A model generated the notes under the pieces. That model was given only the letters and a program-made list of their open reading frames with translations, did no database searches and was not told the DNA's origin. A stretch of 64,000 nt of DNA. Origin: JADGGV01 sp035715725. Lineage in GTDB: Bacteria > Gemmatimonadota > Gemmatimonadetes > Longimicrobiales > RSA9. Shown piece by piece: positions 8,548 to 16,616 of the stretch; positions within the stretch are counted from its first letter, which is position 1; every line of letters begins with the position of its first letter. A program made the position numbers and the translations under genes. The stretch covers positions 40,125 through 104,124 of the forward strand of contig DASTKT010000017.1 in assembly GCA_035715725.1 (NCBI GenBank), given 5' to 3'.

Positions 8548-9510
8548 ATGCGACGCTCGATCTCACGGCTCGCCGGTCTCGTGCTCCTCCTGCTGGTGGC
8601 CGCCTGCCGCCGGGAAGCCGCGGCGCCCGTGCGGCCGGGTCCACCGGCCGTCCCGCAGCTGGTCCTGGCGTTCTACTACCCGTGGTACGGCCGCCCCGAC
8701 GGCCCGTCCGGCAAGTGGTACCACTGGAACCCGGCCACGCCGCGCCACAACTCCACGGACACGCCCGTCCTGGGGTGGTACGACTCCAACGACACGGCGA
8801 CGGTGCGCCAGCACGTCCGCTGGGCGAAGGCGGCGGGGATCGACGGCTTCATCTCGTCGTGGTGGGGACCGACGTCGTTCGAGGACCGCTCGCTGAGAGT
8901 GCTGCTGCGGGTGGCCGAACAGGAGGGCTTCCGGGTCACGGCGCTCGTGGAGCACCCCGTCACGCAGGATCAGTTGCGTGACGACCTCCACACGCTGATC
9001 TCGGGCCACGCGAGCAGCCCCGCCTGGCTGCGGGTCGGTGGCCGTCCCGTCGTCCTCTTCTACGACCGGGTCATGCAGCGGTTCGGCCCCGACGACTTCC
9101 GGGCCGCGTTCGAGGGGACGGGCGCCTTCACGCTGGCCGACACGTTCGACCCGGTGAAGGCCGCGCCCTTCGACGGCGTCTTCGCGTACGGCCCGGTGCA
9201 GGATGTGCCGGCATACCTGCGCGACGAGCCGGCGACGCGGGACGCCCACCACGCGGCCGGCCGGATCTTCGTCGCGTCCGTGGTGCCGGGCTACGACGAC
9301 CGCGTCATCCGCCAGCCCGGCCGGTTTCTCGACCGCGCCGGCGGCGCGCTCTACCGGAGCATGTGGGCCGGCGCGGCCGGCGCGGAGTGGGTGACCGTCA
9401 CGAGCTGGAACGAGTGGCACGAGGGGACCGAGATCGAGCCGTCCGTGGAGTACGCCACGAGCTTCCTGGAGCTGACCCGGGTGCTGGCGGGGGAGTGGCG
9501 AGGGCGGTGA
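8548..9510 (+). CDS. GH99-like (endo-mannanase family) lipoprotein
   Basis: Predicted lipoprotein of 320 residues (lipobox LLVAAC, Cys20) with a glycosyl hydrolase family 99-like TIM barrel. Family signs are AFYYPWYG right after the signal, an HWNP segment, HVRWAKAAGIDGFISSWWG, and the C-terminal TSWNEWHEGTEIEPS, which in GH99-like proteins carries catalytic or substrate-binding residues. ATG 8548 follows GGAGG (8539-8543). GH99 enzymes are endo-alpha-mannosidases or endo-mannanases; the substrate of this distant relative is not certain. Likely surface polysaccharide processing. Confidence 0.87.
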   Translation: MRRSISRLAGLVLLLLVAACRREAAAPVRPGPPAVPQLVLAFYYPWYGRPDGPSGKWYHWNPATPRHNSTDTPVLGWYDSNDTATVRQHVRWAKAAGIDGFISSWWGPTSFEDRSLRVLLRVAEQEGFRVTALVEHPVTQDQLRDDLHTLISGHASSPAWLRVGGRPVVLFYDRVMQRFGPDDFRAAFEGTGAFTLADTFDPVKAAPFDGVFAYGPVQDVPAYLRDEPATRDAHHAAGRIFVASVVPGYDDRVIRQPGRFLDRAGGALYRSMWAGAAGAEWVTVTSWNEWHEGTEIEPSVEYATSFLELTRVLAGEWRGR

Positions 9511-9612
9511 GGGAGGGGTGGGCCCGCCTGGTGCGGACCGGCCGCCTCGATCTCGTGTGCTTCGAGCCGGAGCCCGTCCTCACGTCCGCGGGCGGCCCCG
9601 CCTCCAGAAGTG

Positions 9613-9773
9613 TCACACGGAGGCACAGAGTCCACGGAGGCACGGCCACAGCCCGCCGCCAACACGCCGGCCGCCTGCGTACGCCGGACATGACATCGAA
9701 GGGAGGTGCGTCACCCCGGCGAGCCTCCGCCGCCCGGCAATCCTCTGAGCCCTCTGCGCCTCTGCGGTGAAAA
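9613..9773. repeat. Imperfect inverted repeat element in a gene-free gap
   Basis: The 343-bp gap 9511-9853 between convergent genes contains no gene. At 9613-9645 lies a purine-rich repeat beginning TCACACGGAGGCACAGAG; at 9741-9773 lies its imperfect complement ending CTCTGCGCCTCTGCGGTGA. The arms match at about two thirds of positions and are separated by 95 bp. It looks like the relic of a dispersed palindromic element with GAGGCACAGAG-type ends. Confidence 0.5.
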
Positions 9774-9853
9774 TCTCCCTTCCCGCACGCAGCCGCGCCC
9801 GCGAGCGCCGATGACCGCCGGGCTCGGGCTCCGCAGCCGCGGGGCCGGGCGCG

Positions 9854-11071
9854 TCACCGCTCGCCCGTCGCCGCCACGGGCTTGAGCGCGGCGGACGAGG
9901 GCTTGACGATGCCGACGTCGCCCTTGATGTCGAGCTTCGTGTCCAGCTCGGCGCTGCGCTTCTGGATGTCGGTGAGGAGTGCGCGCGCGGGCTCGCCGGT
10001 CAGCACGTACGGCTGCGAGAGCGTGGTCAGCTTCCCGGCGATCGGGACGAGCTCGACCTGCTTGATCCCCTTCCGGTCGAGCGTGAAGCGCGCCAGGTAG
10101 TTGTCCATCCAGTAGGCGTGGCTGTGGCCGAAGATCAGGTTGCCGAACGAGTAGACGATGACCTTGCCGTTGTAGACCTCCACGCCGCGCGGCACGTGCG
10201 GGTGGTGCCCGAGGATGATGTCGGCGCCCGCGTCGATCACCGCGTGCGCGAACTCGCGCTGCGCCGGCTCCGTCTCCTGGTGGTTCTCCGTGCCCCAGTG
10301 GAAGGAGACGACGACGTAGTCCACGTCCTTCCGCACCCGCTGGATGTCCTCCTTGATGATGCGCGGATCGAGCGGCACCACGCCGGACTTGCCGGTGTTC
10401 GCGAACGCGTCGGGTCCGACGTTCACGAACTGCGTGTAGCCGAGGAACGCGATCTTGAGCCCCTTCCGCTCGAGCACGAACGGGCGCCGCGCGTCCTCGA
10501 GATCGCGGCCGCCGCCGACGTAGCCGACGCCCGCGCGCCACAGGTTCCGCGTCGTCTCCTCCAACCCCTCCTCGCCGTCGTCGAACGCGTGGTTGTTCGC
10601 CACCGAGACGACGTCGATCCCGGCCCAGCGCAGCGCGTCCGCGAGCGTCGGGCTCGCCTTGAACGCGCCGGTCCAGCGGCCGCCGGTCGCCGCCGGGTTC
10701 TCGAAGTTCGCGAACGCGACATCCGCGCTCTGCATCAGCGGCGCCACCTTCTGGAGCGGGTAGCGCTGCTCCTCCTCGTCGGAGGCGAACTTCAGGTCGT
10801 ACTCGATGTTGTTGCGGTCCCGCTTGAGCGCCGTGTCCGGGCTCACGCCGGTGGCGCGCAGGTAGGCGACGCTCTCCGGCGTGTTCAGGAACGGCACCTT
10901 CGGCCACTCTCCCTTCTTCAGGGAATCGCGGTCGAAGAACGCGGGGGCCGGCTTCAGCGTGCGCGACCAGTTGATGTCGCCCCCGGCGAGCAGCGTGATC
11001 TCCTGCGCGCCCAGCCCCGCGGCCGGGACGCTCGTGAAGGCCAGCACGGCAAGCAGCATCAACCGCTTCAT
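9854..11071 (-). CDS. CapA-family metallophosphatase-like secreted protein
   Basis: A 405-residue protein with a signal peptide (MKRLMLLAVLAF to GLGAQ) and a calcineurin-like CapA/PgsA fold. Metal-site motifs visible are LLAGGDINWSR, FANFENP, SVANNHAFDDG (the NNH metal box), VVVSFHWGTENH, and LGHHPHVPRGVEVY followed by YSFGNL. CapA proteins take part in poly-gamma-glutamate capsule handling, but many solitary members have no known substrate. ATG 11071 is preceded by GGAG with 7-nt spacing. It is 103 bp downstream of the SusD gene in the same direction and probably in the same operon, which suggests a role in processing an imported polymer. Confidence 0.87.
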   Translation of the reverse strand: MKRLMLLAVLAFTSVPAAGLGAQEITLLAGGDINWSRTLKPAPAFFDRDSLKKGEWPKVPFLNTPESVAYLRATGVSPDTALKRDRNNIEYDLKFASDEEEQRYPLQKVAPLMQSADVAFANFENPAATGGRWTGAFKASPTLADALRWAGIDVVSVANNHAFDDGEEGLEETTRNLWRAGVGYVGGGRDLEDARRPFVLERKGLKIAFLGYTQFVNVGPDAFANTGKSGVVPLDPRIIKEDIQRVRKDVDYVVVSFHWGTENHQETEPAQREFAHAVIDAGADIILGHHPHVPRGVEVYNGKVIVYSFGNLIFGHSHAYWMDNYLARFTLDRKGIKQVELVPIAGKLTTLSQPYVLTGEPARALLTDIQKRSAELDTKLDIKGDVGIVKPSSAALKPVAATGER

Positions 11072-11174
11072 TGGAGTGCTCCGAGCCAGAGTTCGGGGGA
11101 GGCGGCGGGCGCCGCGCGCGCCCGCCGCATCGAGGTGCTCTCCGTCGGGGTGGACGAGCTCTCGCATCGCCGCC

Positions 11175-12398
11175 TCAGGAGCGAGCGTTCGGGTTCGTCG
11201 CCAGCTCGTCCTGGCTGAGCGGGATGCAGCGGTCGCGGCCGGTCAGGAACGGGTCGTTGAAGCGCGACAGGTCCCAGAGGCGGCGGTCCTCCATCCACAG
11301 GACGATCTCGCGCTCGTGCCGCAGCGCCGCCATGGCGCTCGCCGCGTCCGCCGCGGTCACGGCGGCCAGCTTGTAGCTCGCGCGCTCGGCGTTCAGCTTC
11401 GCCATTCCGCCGGCCACGTCGCCGGCGCGGATCGCCGCCTCCGCCTCGATGAGCCGCATCTCGTCGTAGCGGGCCAGGTCGATGTCCGTGTCCATGGTCG
11501 GGTACTTCCCCTGGAGGTAGAACGGCGTCTTGCCGTCCACGCCCTTCTTCTTCGCGTCCGTCCACGGCGTGCGCGGGTCGTTGGCCGTGACCGCGAACGT
11601 GCCGTAGACCGAGAAGTAGGCGCGCAGCACCGACTCGTGGGAGACCCAGTTGTTCTCGCGGTCCGAGTTCAGCGAGTACTTCGCCTGCCACGCGTAGCCG
11701 TCGGGCACCTTCTGCGCGTCCGCGGCGGCGCCGGCGTAGTCGCCCATGTCGAGCCTGGCCTGCGCGCGCCCGGCGTACGCCGCGTTCGTCAGGATCGGGA
11801 CCGTCGGGCCGGTCTGCTTCGCGGCCAGCGTGAGCGCGTTCGTGAACTGCTCGATCGCGCGCTGGAAGTGGACCTTGCGGTCGCCGGGGGCGCCGCCGTC
11901 GATCACCGACTGGCAGACGTTCTCGCCCAGCACCCGGTTCGCGTAGCCGGCCCACACGTACGCCGCCGTCGCCAGCGTGTCCGACTCGAACTTGTCGCCG
12001 AGCACGGTCTTCATGCGCTCGATCCCGTTCTCGGCCGTCCAGCGCGCGCGGTGCATCCCGGCCCACAGACCGTTCACGTGCTCCGGCCGGATCTTGCCGT
12101 CCTGCATGAAGAACTCGGCCTCGAACGCGCCGGTGTGCGTGATGTCGCCGCTGGCGATGCCCATGAAGTACGCCAGGTCGTCGAGCACCGCGGAGAGGTC
12201 CGCGCCCATCCCGATGACGAGCGGCCGCGTCGCCTCCGGCGAGTTCAGCGCGGCGTCCTCGATCGGGCCCGGGTTCGAGACCTTCAGATCGCACGCGCCG
12301 AGCAGGAGCGCAATGGCGAGGAGCGTGGCGGGGCGCCGACCGCGACCGGCGAGCCCGCGGGCGCCGGCGTCGCCGGCGCGCAGCTTGAGAGGCGTCAT
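11175..12398 (-). CDS. SusD/RagB-like nutrient-binding outer-membrane lipoprotein
   Basis: A 407-residue surface lipoprotein partner of a SusC-type transporter. Signal with lipobox LLLGAC (Cys36), then the TPR-like helical SusD fold. Typical features are the N-terminal DLKVSNPGPI, ARAQARLDMGDYAGAAADAQKVPDGY, the RYDEMRLIEAEAAIRAGD helix-turn and the C-terminal HEREIVLWMEDRRLWDLSRF, ending IPLSQDELATNPN. ATG 12398 has GGGGAG 8 nt upstream. It starts 14 bp after the SusC stop. The ligand is unknown; the neighbouring CapA protein and D-amino-acid deacylases suggest a peptide-like substrate, but this is inference. Confidence 0.9.
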   Translation of the reverse strand: MTPLKLRAGDAGARGLAGRGRRPATLLAIALLLGACDLKVSNPGPIEDAALNSPEATRPLVIGMGADLSAVLDDLAYFMGIASGDITHTGAFEAEFFMQDGKIRPEHVNGLWAGMHRARWTAENGIERMKTVLGDKFESDTLATAAYVWAGYANRVLGENVCQSVIDGGAPGDRKVHFQRAIEQFTNALTLAAKQTGPTVPILTNAAYAGRAQARLDMGDYAGAAADAQKVPDGYAWQAKYSLNSDRENNWVSHESVLRAYFSVYGTFAVTANDPRTPWTDAKKKGVDGKTPFYLQGKYPTMDTDIDLARYDEMRLIEAEAAIRAGDVAGGMAKLNAERASYKLAAVTAADAASAMAALRHEREIVLWMEDRRLWDLSRFNDPFLTGRDRCIPLSQDELATNPNARS

Positions 12399-12412
12399 GG
12401 TCGATCTCCCCG

Positions 12413-15325
12413 TCAGAAGGTGACGTTCAGCTTGGCCAGGATCGCGCGGCGCGGCGGGAAGTTGTAGTAGTCGACCCGCCGGAACTGCTCCGTGCCCGTC
12501 GAGCCGCCGTCGTTCACCTCCGGGTCGAGCCCCGTGAAGTCCGTGATCTTGATCAGGTTCGTCCCGCTCACCGTCAGCGTCGCGCTCTCGATCGCGCGCG
12601 GGAGGAGCCCCTCCGGCAGCTTGTACGACGCGCTGATGTTGCGGAGCTTGAAGAAGTCGCCCGACTCGATCCACTGGTCCTCGCCCGTGAACTTCGAGAG
12701 GCACTTCGCGCGCTGCGCCGCCGTGAGCTGGGCGAGCCCGCTGGGCGTCGCCGCCTGCGCCTGGATCGCGGTGCACGCGGGCCAGAGGTTGCGCAGCGAG
12801 TTCAGGTACGCGGTCTCGTTCAGCACGTGGCCGCCCTTGTTCAGCTCGCCGAGCGCGCTCAGCGTCACGTTGTTCAGGAGCTGGATGTCCGTGTGCACCC
12901 CGAGGATCATCGTCGGGAGCGTGTTGCCGAGGTACTGCCCGTCCTCGAAGACCGGATCGGCCAGCGCGTCGGGGTTCGTCACCTTCCGGCCGAAGAACGA
13001 CGGCGGCGCGTACCCCTCGCGCACCTCCGTCTTGTAGCCGAAGGAGATCGGCGCGGCGCCGCCCATGTCGCTGACCTCGCCGTGGTTCGTGGTCAGGTTC
13101 GCGCCGACCGCCCAGCCCAGCCGGGTCCCCGGCAGCACCGTCAGGTTCGTCGTCAGCTCCAGCCCATGGCTCTTCAGCTCGCCGACGTTGCGGACCTGCG
13201 AGACGTTGAAGCCCTGCGACGGGATCGGCTGGACCTGGAAGAGCGCGTTCTGGGTCGTGGCGTCGTAGTACGTCGCCTCGATGCTCAGGCGGGAGGCGAG
13301 CAGCGCGGCGTCGAAGCCCAGCTCGATCTCGCGGGTGCGCTCCGGCCCCAGCTCCGGGTTGCCGAGGTTGCGCGTCGTCACCCCGGGCTGGCCCTTCAGC
13401 CCGGCGATCGGGTCCCACGTCCGCACGGCGTCGAACGCACCCGGCGCCTTCCCCGCCTCGCCCACCGCCGCGCGCAGCCGCAGGCTCGGGATCAGCTCCT
13501 GCGGCCAGAACGCCTCGTCCGAGATCACGTACGACGCGCTCACCTTCGGGTACGTCTGCAGCCCGTAGTCCTTGCCGAACGCGCTGTTGCCGTCCACGCG
13601 CACGCCGCCGATCAGGAACAGCCGGTCCGCGATGCCGAGCTTCTCCTGCAGGAAGACGCCCGCGTTGTCCTTGCGGCTCTTGTCCTCCGAGCTCGTCGTG
13701 CGCGCGGCGGAGCTGATCGTGAAGTTCCCGGGGCCGGAGAAGTCCAGCCCGCTGGCGTCGACCTCGTGCCGCCGCTCGCTGATGTACTGGCCGCCCCATG
13801 TGAGCGACGAGCGCAGCGACGACGTGAGCGCGGTCTCCCACGTCCCCGTGTATTCCGCCGTCAGCGTCCGGTCCTGCCAGCGCTGCACGCCGATGCTCCC
13901 CGGCGTGTAGAGGTAGTAGCCGAACGGCAGGACGCCGCTGTTCGTGGCGTCCATCGTGTTCAGGCCGAAGCGCAGGTTGTTGCGCAGGTGGCTCGACCAG
14001 ACGTGCTCGAGGTTGAGCCCCGAGATGAAGTTGTCCGTCTCGCCGAGCAGCTCCTGCTGCAGCACCCAGCTATGGTCGCGCTGCCCCGGCCAGTAGCCCT
14101 TGTCCTGCCGCATCGCGTTCAGGATGTAGCCGTGCCGGTTGTTCGAGTCGGCCACGTACCGCGTCTGCCGGTTCGTGTACGAGTTGTTCAGCGACAGGTG
14201 CAGCGTCGGACTCAGCGTGACGTCGAAGTTGCCCGTCACGCCGTAGTGCTTCGACCACTGCGTGTCCACGATCCCCTTGTCGCTCGAGCCCGACCCGGAG
14301 ATGTAGTAGCGCAGGTTCTCGTTGCCGCCGCGCACCGAGCCCTCGAAGCGCTGCACCGGGCCGGTCCGCTTGATCGGGTTCAGGTCGAGGCAGCTCGGAT
14401 CCTCGCAGATCGTCTTGCTCAACGTGGGCCAGAAGTTCGCGCCGCCCGTCACCGCGAACGCCCACTGCGGCTTCCCGCTCGCGCCCTTCTTCGTGAAGAT
14501 CTGGATCACGCCGCCCGACGCCTCGGTGCCGTAGAGCGTCGTCGCGGCCGCGCCCTTGATCACCTCGACGCGCTCGATGTCGCCCAGGTTCAGCTCGTCG
14601 AGCGCCATCCCGCTCACCCGCGGACCGCGCCCATCCTGCAGGTTCGCCGGCGGGATGCGCGCCGTGGAGAGCCGCACCCCGTCCACGTAGATCAGCGGCG
14701 CGTTCCCCTGCGAGACGCTGTTCACGCCCCGGAGCTGCAGCGTGCCGCTCGAGCCGACCTGCCCGCTGATCGACAGGCTCTGCACCCCCGCCGTGCTCCC
14801 CCGCAGCAGCGACTCCAGGTTCTCCACCGGCTTCGTGCTCAGCTTCGCGACGTCGATCTGCGCCAGCGAGTTGCCGATCTCCTTCCGCCGCGCCGCCGCG
14901 CCCACCCCCGTCACCACCACCTGGTCCAGCAGCACCGCGCTCGTGCGCAGCCGGAACGTCACCGTCGCCGCCGCGCCCTCCTGCACCGTCACGGGCTGCG
15001 TCTCCGCCGCGAAGCCGATGATCTCCGCCCGCACCTGGTGCGTCCCCGCCGGCACGTTCGAGATCACGAACTCGCCGCCGGCGCCCGAGACCGCGCCCAA
15101 CCCGGTCCCCACCACGTAGATCTGCGCCGAGGCCACCGGCCCTTCCGTCGCCGCGTTCACGACGCGGCCGGTGATGCTGCCGACCCGCGTCGGCTGCTGC
15201 GCGCCGGCCGCCGTGGCGACGAGCAGCGTCAGACCTGCCGTCAGCCCGGCACCTCGCGCCAGGCGTCCGAGTCCCGCGGCGAGACCCGCCGCGCCGCGCC
15301 ACTCCTTCGGGTCGGTGCTAGCCAT
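12413..15325 (-). CDS. SusC/RagA-family TonB-dependent outer-membrane transporter
   Basis: A 970-residue TonB-linked outer-membrane protein. After a signal peptide (cleavage near TAAGAQQ) it has a carboxypeptidase-D-like regulatory domain (GSITGRVVNAATEGP), a TonB-box-like stretch, a plug domain with the SusC signature region around NLESLLRGSTAGVQ and GTLQLRGVNSV, and a long beta-barrel ending in an aromatic residue (LAKLNVTF). ATG 15325 has AGGAG 9 nt upstream. It forms a typical pair with the downstream SusD gene: SusC is the pore and SusD the lid. Substrate not predictable from sequence alone. Confidence 0.93.
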   Translation of the reverse strand: MASTDPKEWRGAAGLAAGLGRLARGAGLTAGLTLLVATAAGAQQPTRVGSITGRVVNAATEGPVASAQIYVVGTGLGAVSGAGGEFVISNVPAGTHQVRAEIIGFAAETQPVTVQEGAAATVTFRLRTSAVLLDQVVVTGVGAAARRKEIGNSLAQIDVAKLSTKPVENLESLLRGSTAGVQSLSISGQVGSSGTLQLRGVNSVSQGNAPLIYVDGVRLSTARIPPANLQDGRGPRVSGMALDELNLGDIERVEVIKGAAATTLYGTEASGGVIQIFTKKGASGKPQWAFAVTGGANFWPTLSKTICEDPSCLDLNPIKRTGPVQRFEGSVRGGNENLRYYISGSGSSDKGIVDTQWSKHYGVTGNFDVTLSPTLHLSLNNSYTNRQTRYVADSNNRHGYILNAMRQDKGYWPGQRDHSWVLQQELLGETDNFISGLNLEHVWSSHLRNNLRFGLNTMDATNSGVLPFGYYLYTPGSIGVQRWQDRTLTAEYTGTWETALTSSLRSSLTWGGQYISERRHEVDASGLDFSGPGNFTISSAARTTSSEDKSRKDNAGVFLQEKLGIADRLFLIGGVRVDGNSAFGKDYGLQTYPKVSASYVISDEAFWPQELIPSLRLRAAVGEAGKAPGAFDAVRTWDPIAGLKGQPGVTTRNLGNPELGPERTREIELGFDAALLASRLSIEATYYDATTQNALFQVQPIPSQGFNVSQVRNVGELKSHGLELTTNLTVLPGTRLGWAVGANLTTNHGEVSDMGGAAPISFGYKTEVREGYAPPSFFGRKVTNPDALADPVFEDGQYLGNTLPTMILGVHTDIQLLNNVTLSALGELNKGGHVLNETAYLNSLRNLWPACTAIQAQAATPSGLAQLTAAQRAKCLSKFTGEDQWIESGDFFKLRNISASYKLPEGLLPRAIESATLTVSGTNLIKITDFTGLDPEVNDGGSTGTEQFRRVDYYNFPPRRAILAKLNVTF

Positions 15326-15830
15326 TGGAGATCGCTCCTGCTGGGGGGACGGATGGACCACATCCGCGGAGCACCGCGAGGATACGACGTTCCCGCGGGC
15401 CACCGCGGAGTCGAACAGCGGACCGAAGAGAGGAAGCCGGCGCCGAGAGCGCTCGGGAAATCGTCAGGGAGACGAGGAACGGAGGAACCGCGGCACGGCG
15501 ATGACCTGCGGGCATGGCGCCCCCCCGGACTGATATTTCCACCCGCGCCGGCGACCGGGGCCTCCGCGGGGCTCCGCCCGTACCTCCGGCCACAGTCGCG
15601 CCCGCCGAGGCGGAACCCGCGCGCTCGAGCCGTTCCCATGCCTGCCGGGAGCCGACGTGCGCACCAGGGGGGCTGCATCCCCGCCGATGCGTCGAGTTCA
15701 AGGACCGAGAAACCCGCAGAGCCGCGAGCGCGGCTCGTCAGCACGAAGAGGAGCGACCGGGATGTCCGGTCGGGGGCGCCGTCGCGGGTCCCGAAATGGT
15801 TGCGCGGCGCCGTCGGGCGGGGTACGTTTT
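15326..15830. other. Divergent region between susC and iclR
   Basis: 505 bp upstream of SusC on the minus strand and of the IclR gene on the plus strand. No convincing coding sequence. One AT-richer patch (TGATATTTCC, 15531-15540) could belong to the susC promoter but no clear -35 pairs with it. GGGTCCC at 15787 and GGTTGC at 15798 repeat, in swapped order, parts of the operator just downstream. Confidence 0.45.
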
Positions 15831-15857
15831 GGTTGCAAATTATGGAACCGGGTCCCA
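15831..15857 (+). promoter_or_regulatory. Candidate IclR operator, upstream of the iclR gene
   Basis: GGTTGC-N7-GGAACC (15831-15849), then the continuing near-palindrome TGGAACCGGGTCCCA (15843-15857, 12 of 15 symmetric). The same composite motif, ATGGAACC(G/C)GGTCCC with GTT-C upstream, occurs in reverse orientation before the D-aminoacylase operon (20003-20028). It lies 22-48 bp before the iclR start, which fits autoregulation. Confidence 0.55.
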
Positions 15858-15878
15858 CGAATTTAGGCCGGGGGCGCC

Positions 15879-16616
15879 ATGCTGCGCAAGGCCATGGATG
15901 TCCTCGAACTGTTCTCCGCCGCGCGGCACGAGCTCGGCGTCGTCGAGACCGCGCAGATCCTCGGCAAATCGAAGAGCACGACGTCCCGCTGGCTGGCCGC
16001 GATGGAGGAGGCCGGCTTCCTGGAGCGGGACGGCGCGGGCGGGCGCTACCGGCTGAGCATGCGACTGGCGGCGCTGGGGGAGGTCGCGCGCCAGTCGACG
16101 TCGCTGCAGCGGCTCGCGCGCCCGGCGCTGCACCGGCTTAGGGATGCGACGGGGGAGACATCGGACCTGGTGGTCCTGACGGGGGAGGAGGCGGTGAACG
16201 TGGACGTGGTCGAGAGCCCGCGCCCGGTGAAGCAGGTCGGCTGGCTGGGCCGGCGGCTCCCGCTGCACGCGACGGCGGCCGGGAAGGCGCTCGTCGCCTG
16301 GCGCTCGCGCGACGAGGTGCTGCGGCTCCTGCCGAGCCCGCTTCCGCGCTTCACGCCGTCGACGATCACGGACCCCGAGGCGCTGCTCGGCGAGCTGATG
16401 GCGGTCCGGCGCCGCGGCTATTCGACGGCGGTGCAGGAGCTGGAGGAGGACCTGGTCGGGGTGGCCGCGCCGGTGCGGGACCTGTCGGGGAACGTGGTGG
16501 CGGTGCTCACGGTAGGCGCGCCAGTCTCGCGGGTCCCGATCGCGCGGGTGCCGGAGGTGGCGGTGCACGTGATGCGGGAGGCGGATTCGGTTTCGCGGGG
16601 GCTCGGGTACCGGTAG
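15879..16616 (+). CDS. IclR-family transcriptional regulator
   Basis: A 245-residue regulator. The N-terminal winged helix-turn-helix (about 1-60) includes LGVVETAQILGKSKSTTSRWLAAMEEAGFL; the C-terminal IclR effector domain includes HATAAGKALVAW, RRRGYSTAVQELEEDLVGVAAPVRD and VAVLTVGAP. IclR proteins usually bind small carboxylates, aromatics or sugars. The ATG at 15879 follows GGGGGC. A near-palindrome upstream is shared with the D-aminoacylase operon, so that operon is the likely target. The 3' end overlaps the convergent D-aminoacylase frame by 110 bp. Confidence 0.92.
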   Translation: MLRKAMDVLELFSAARHELGVVETAQILGKSKSTTSRWLAAMEEAGFLERDGAGGRYRLSMRLAALGEVARQSTSLQRLARPALHRLRDATGETSDLVVLTGEEAVNVDVVESPRPVKQVGWLGRRLPLHATAAGKALVAWRSRDEVLRLLPSPLPRFTPSTITDPEALLGELMAVRRRGYSTAVQELEEDLVGVAAPVRDLSGNVVAVLTVGAPVSRVPIARVPEVAVHVMREADSVSRGLGYR

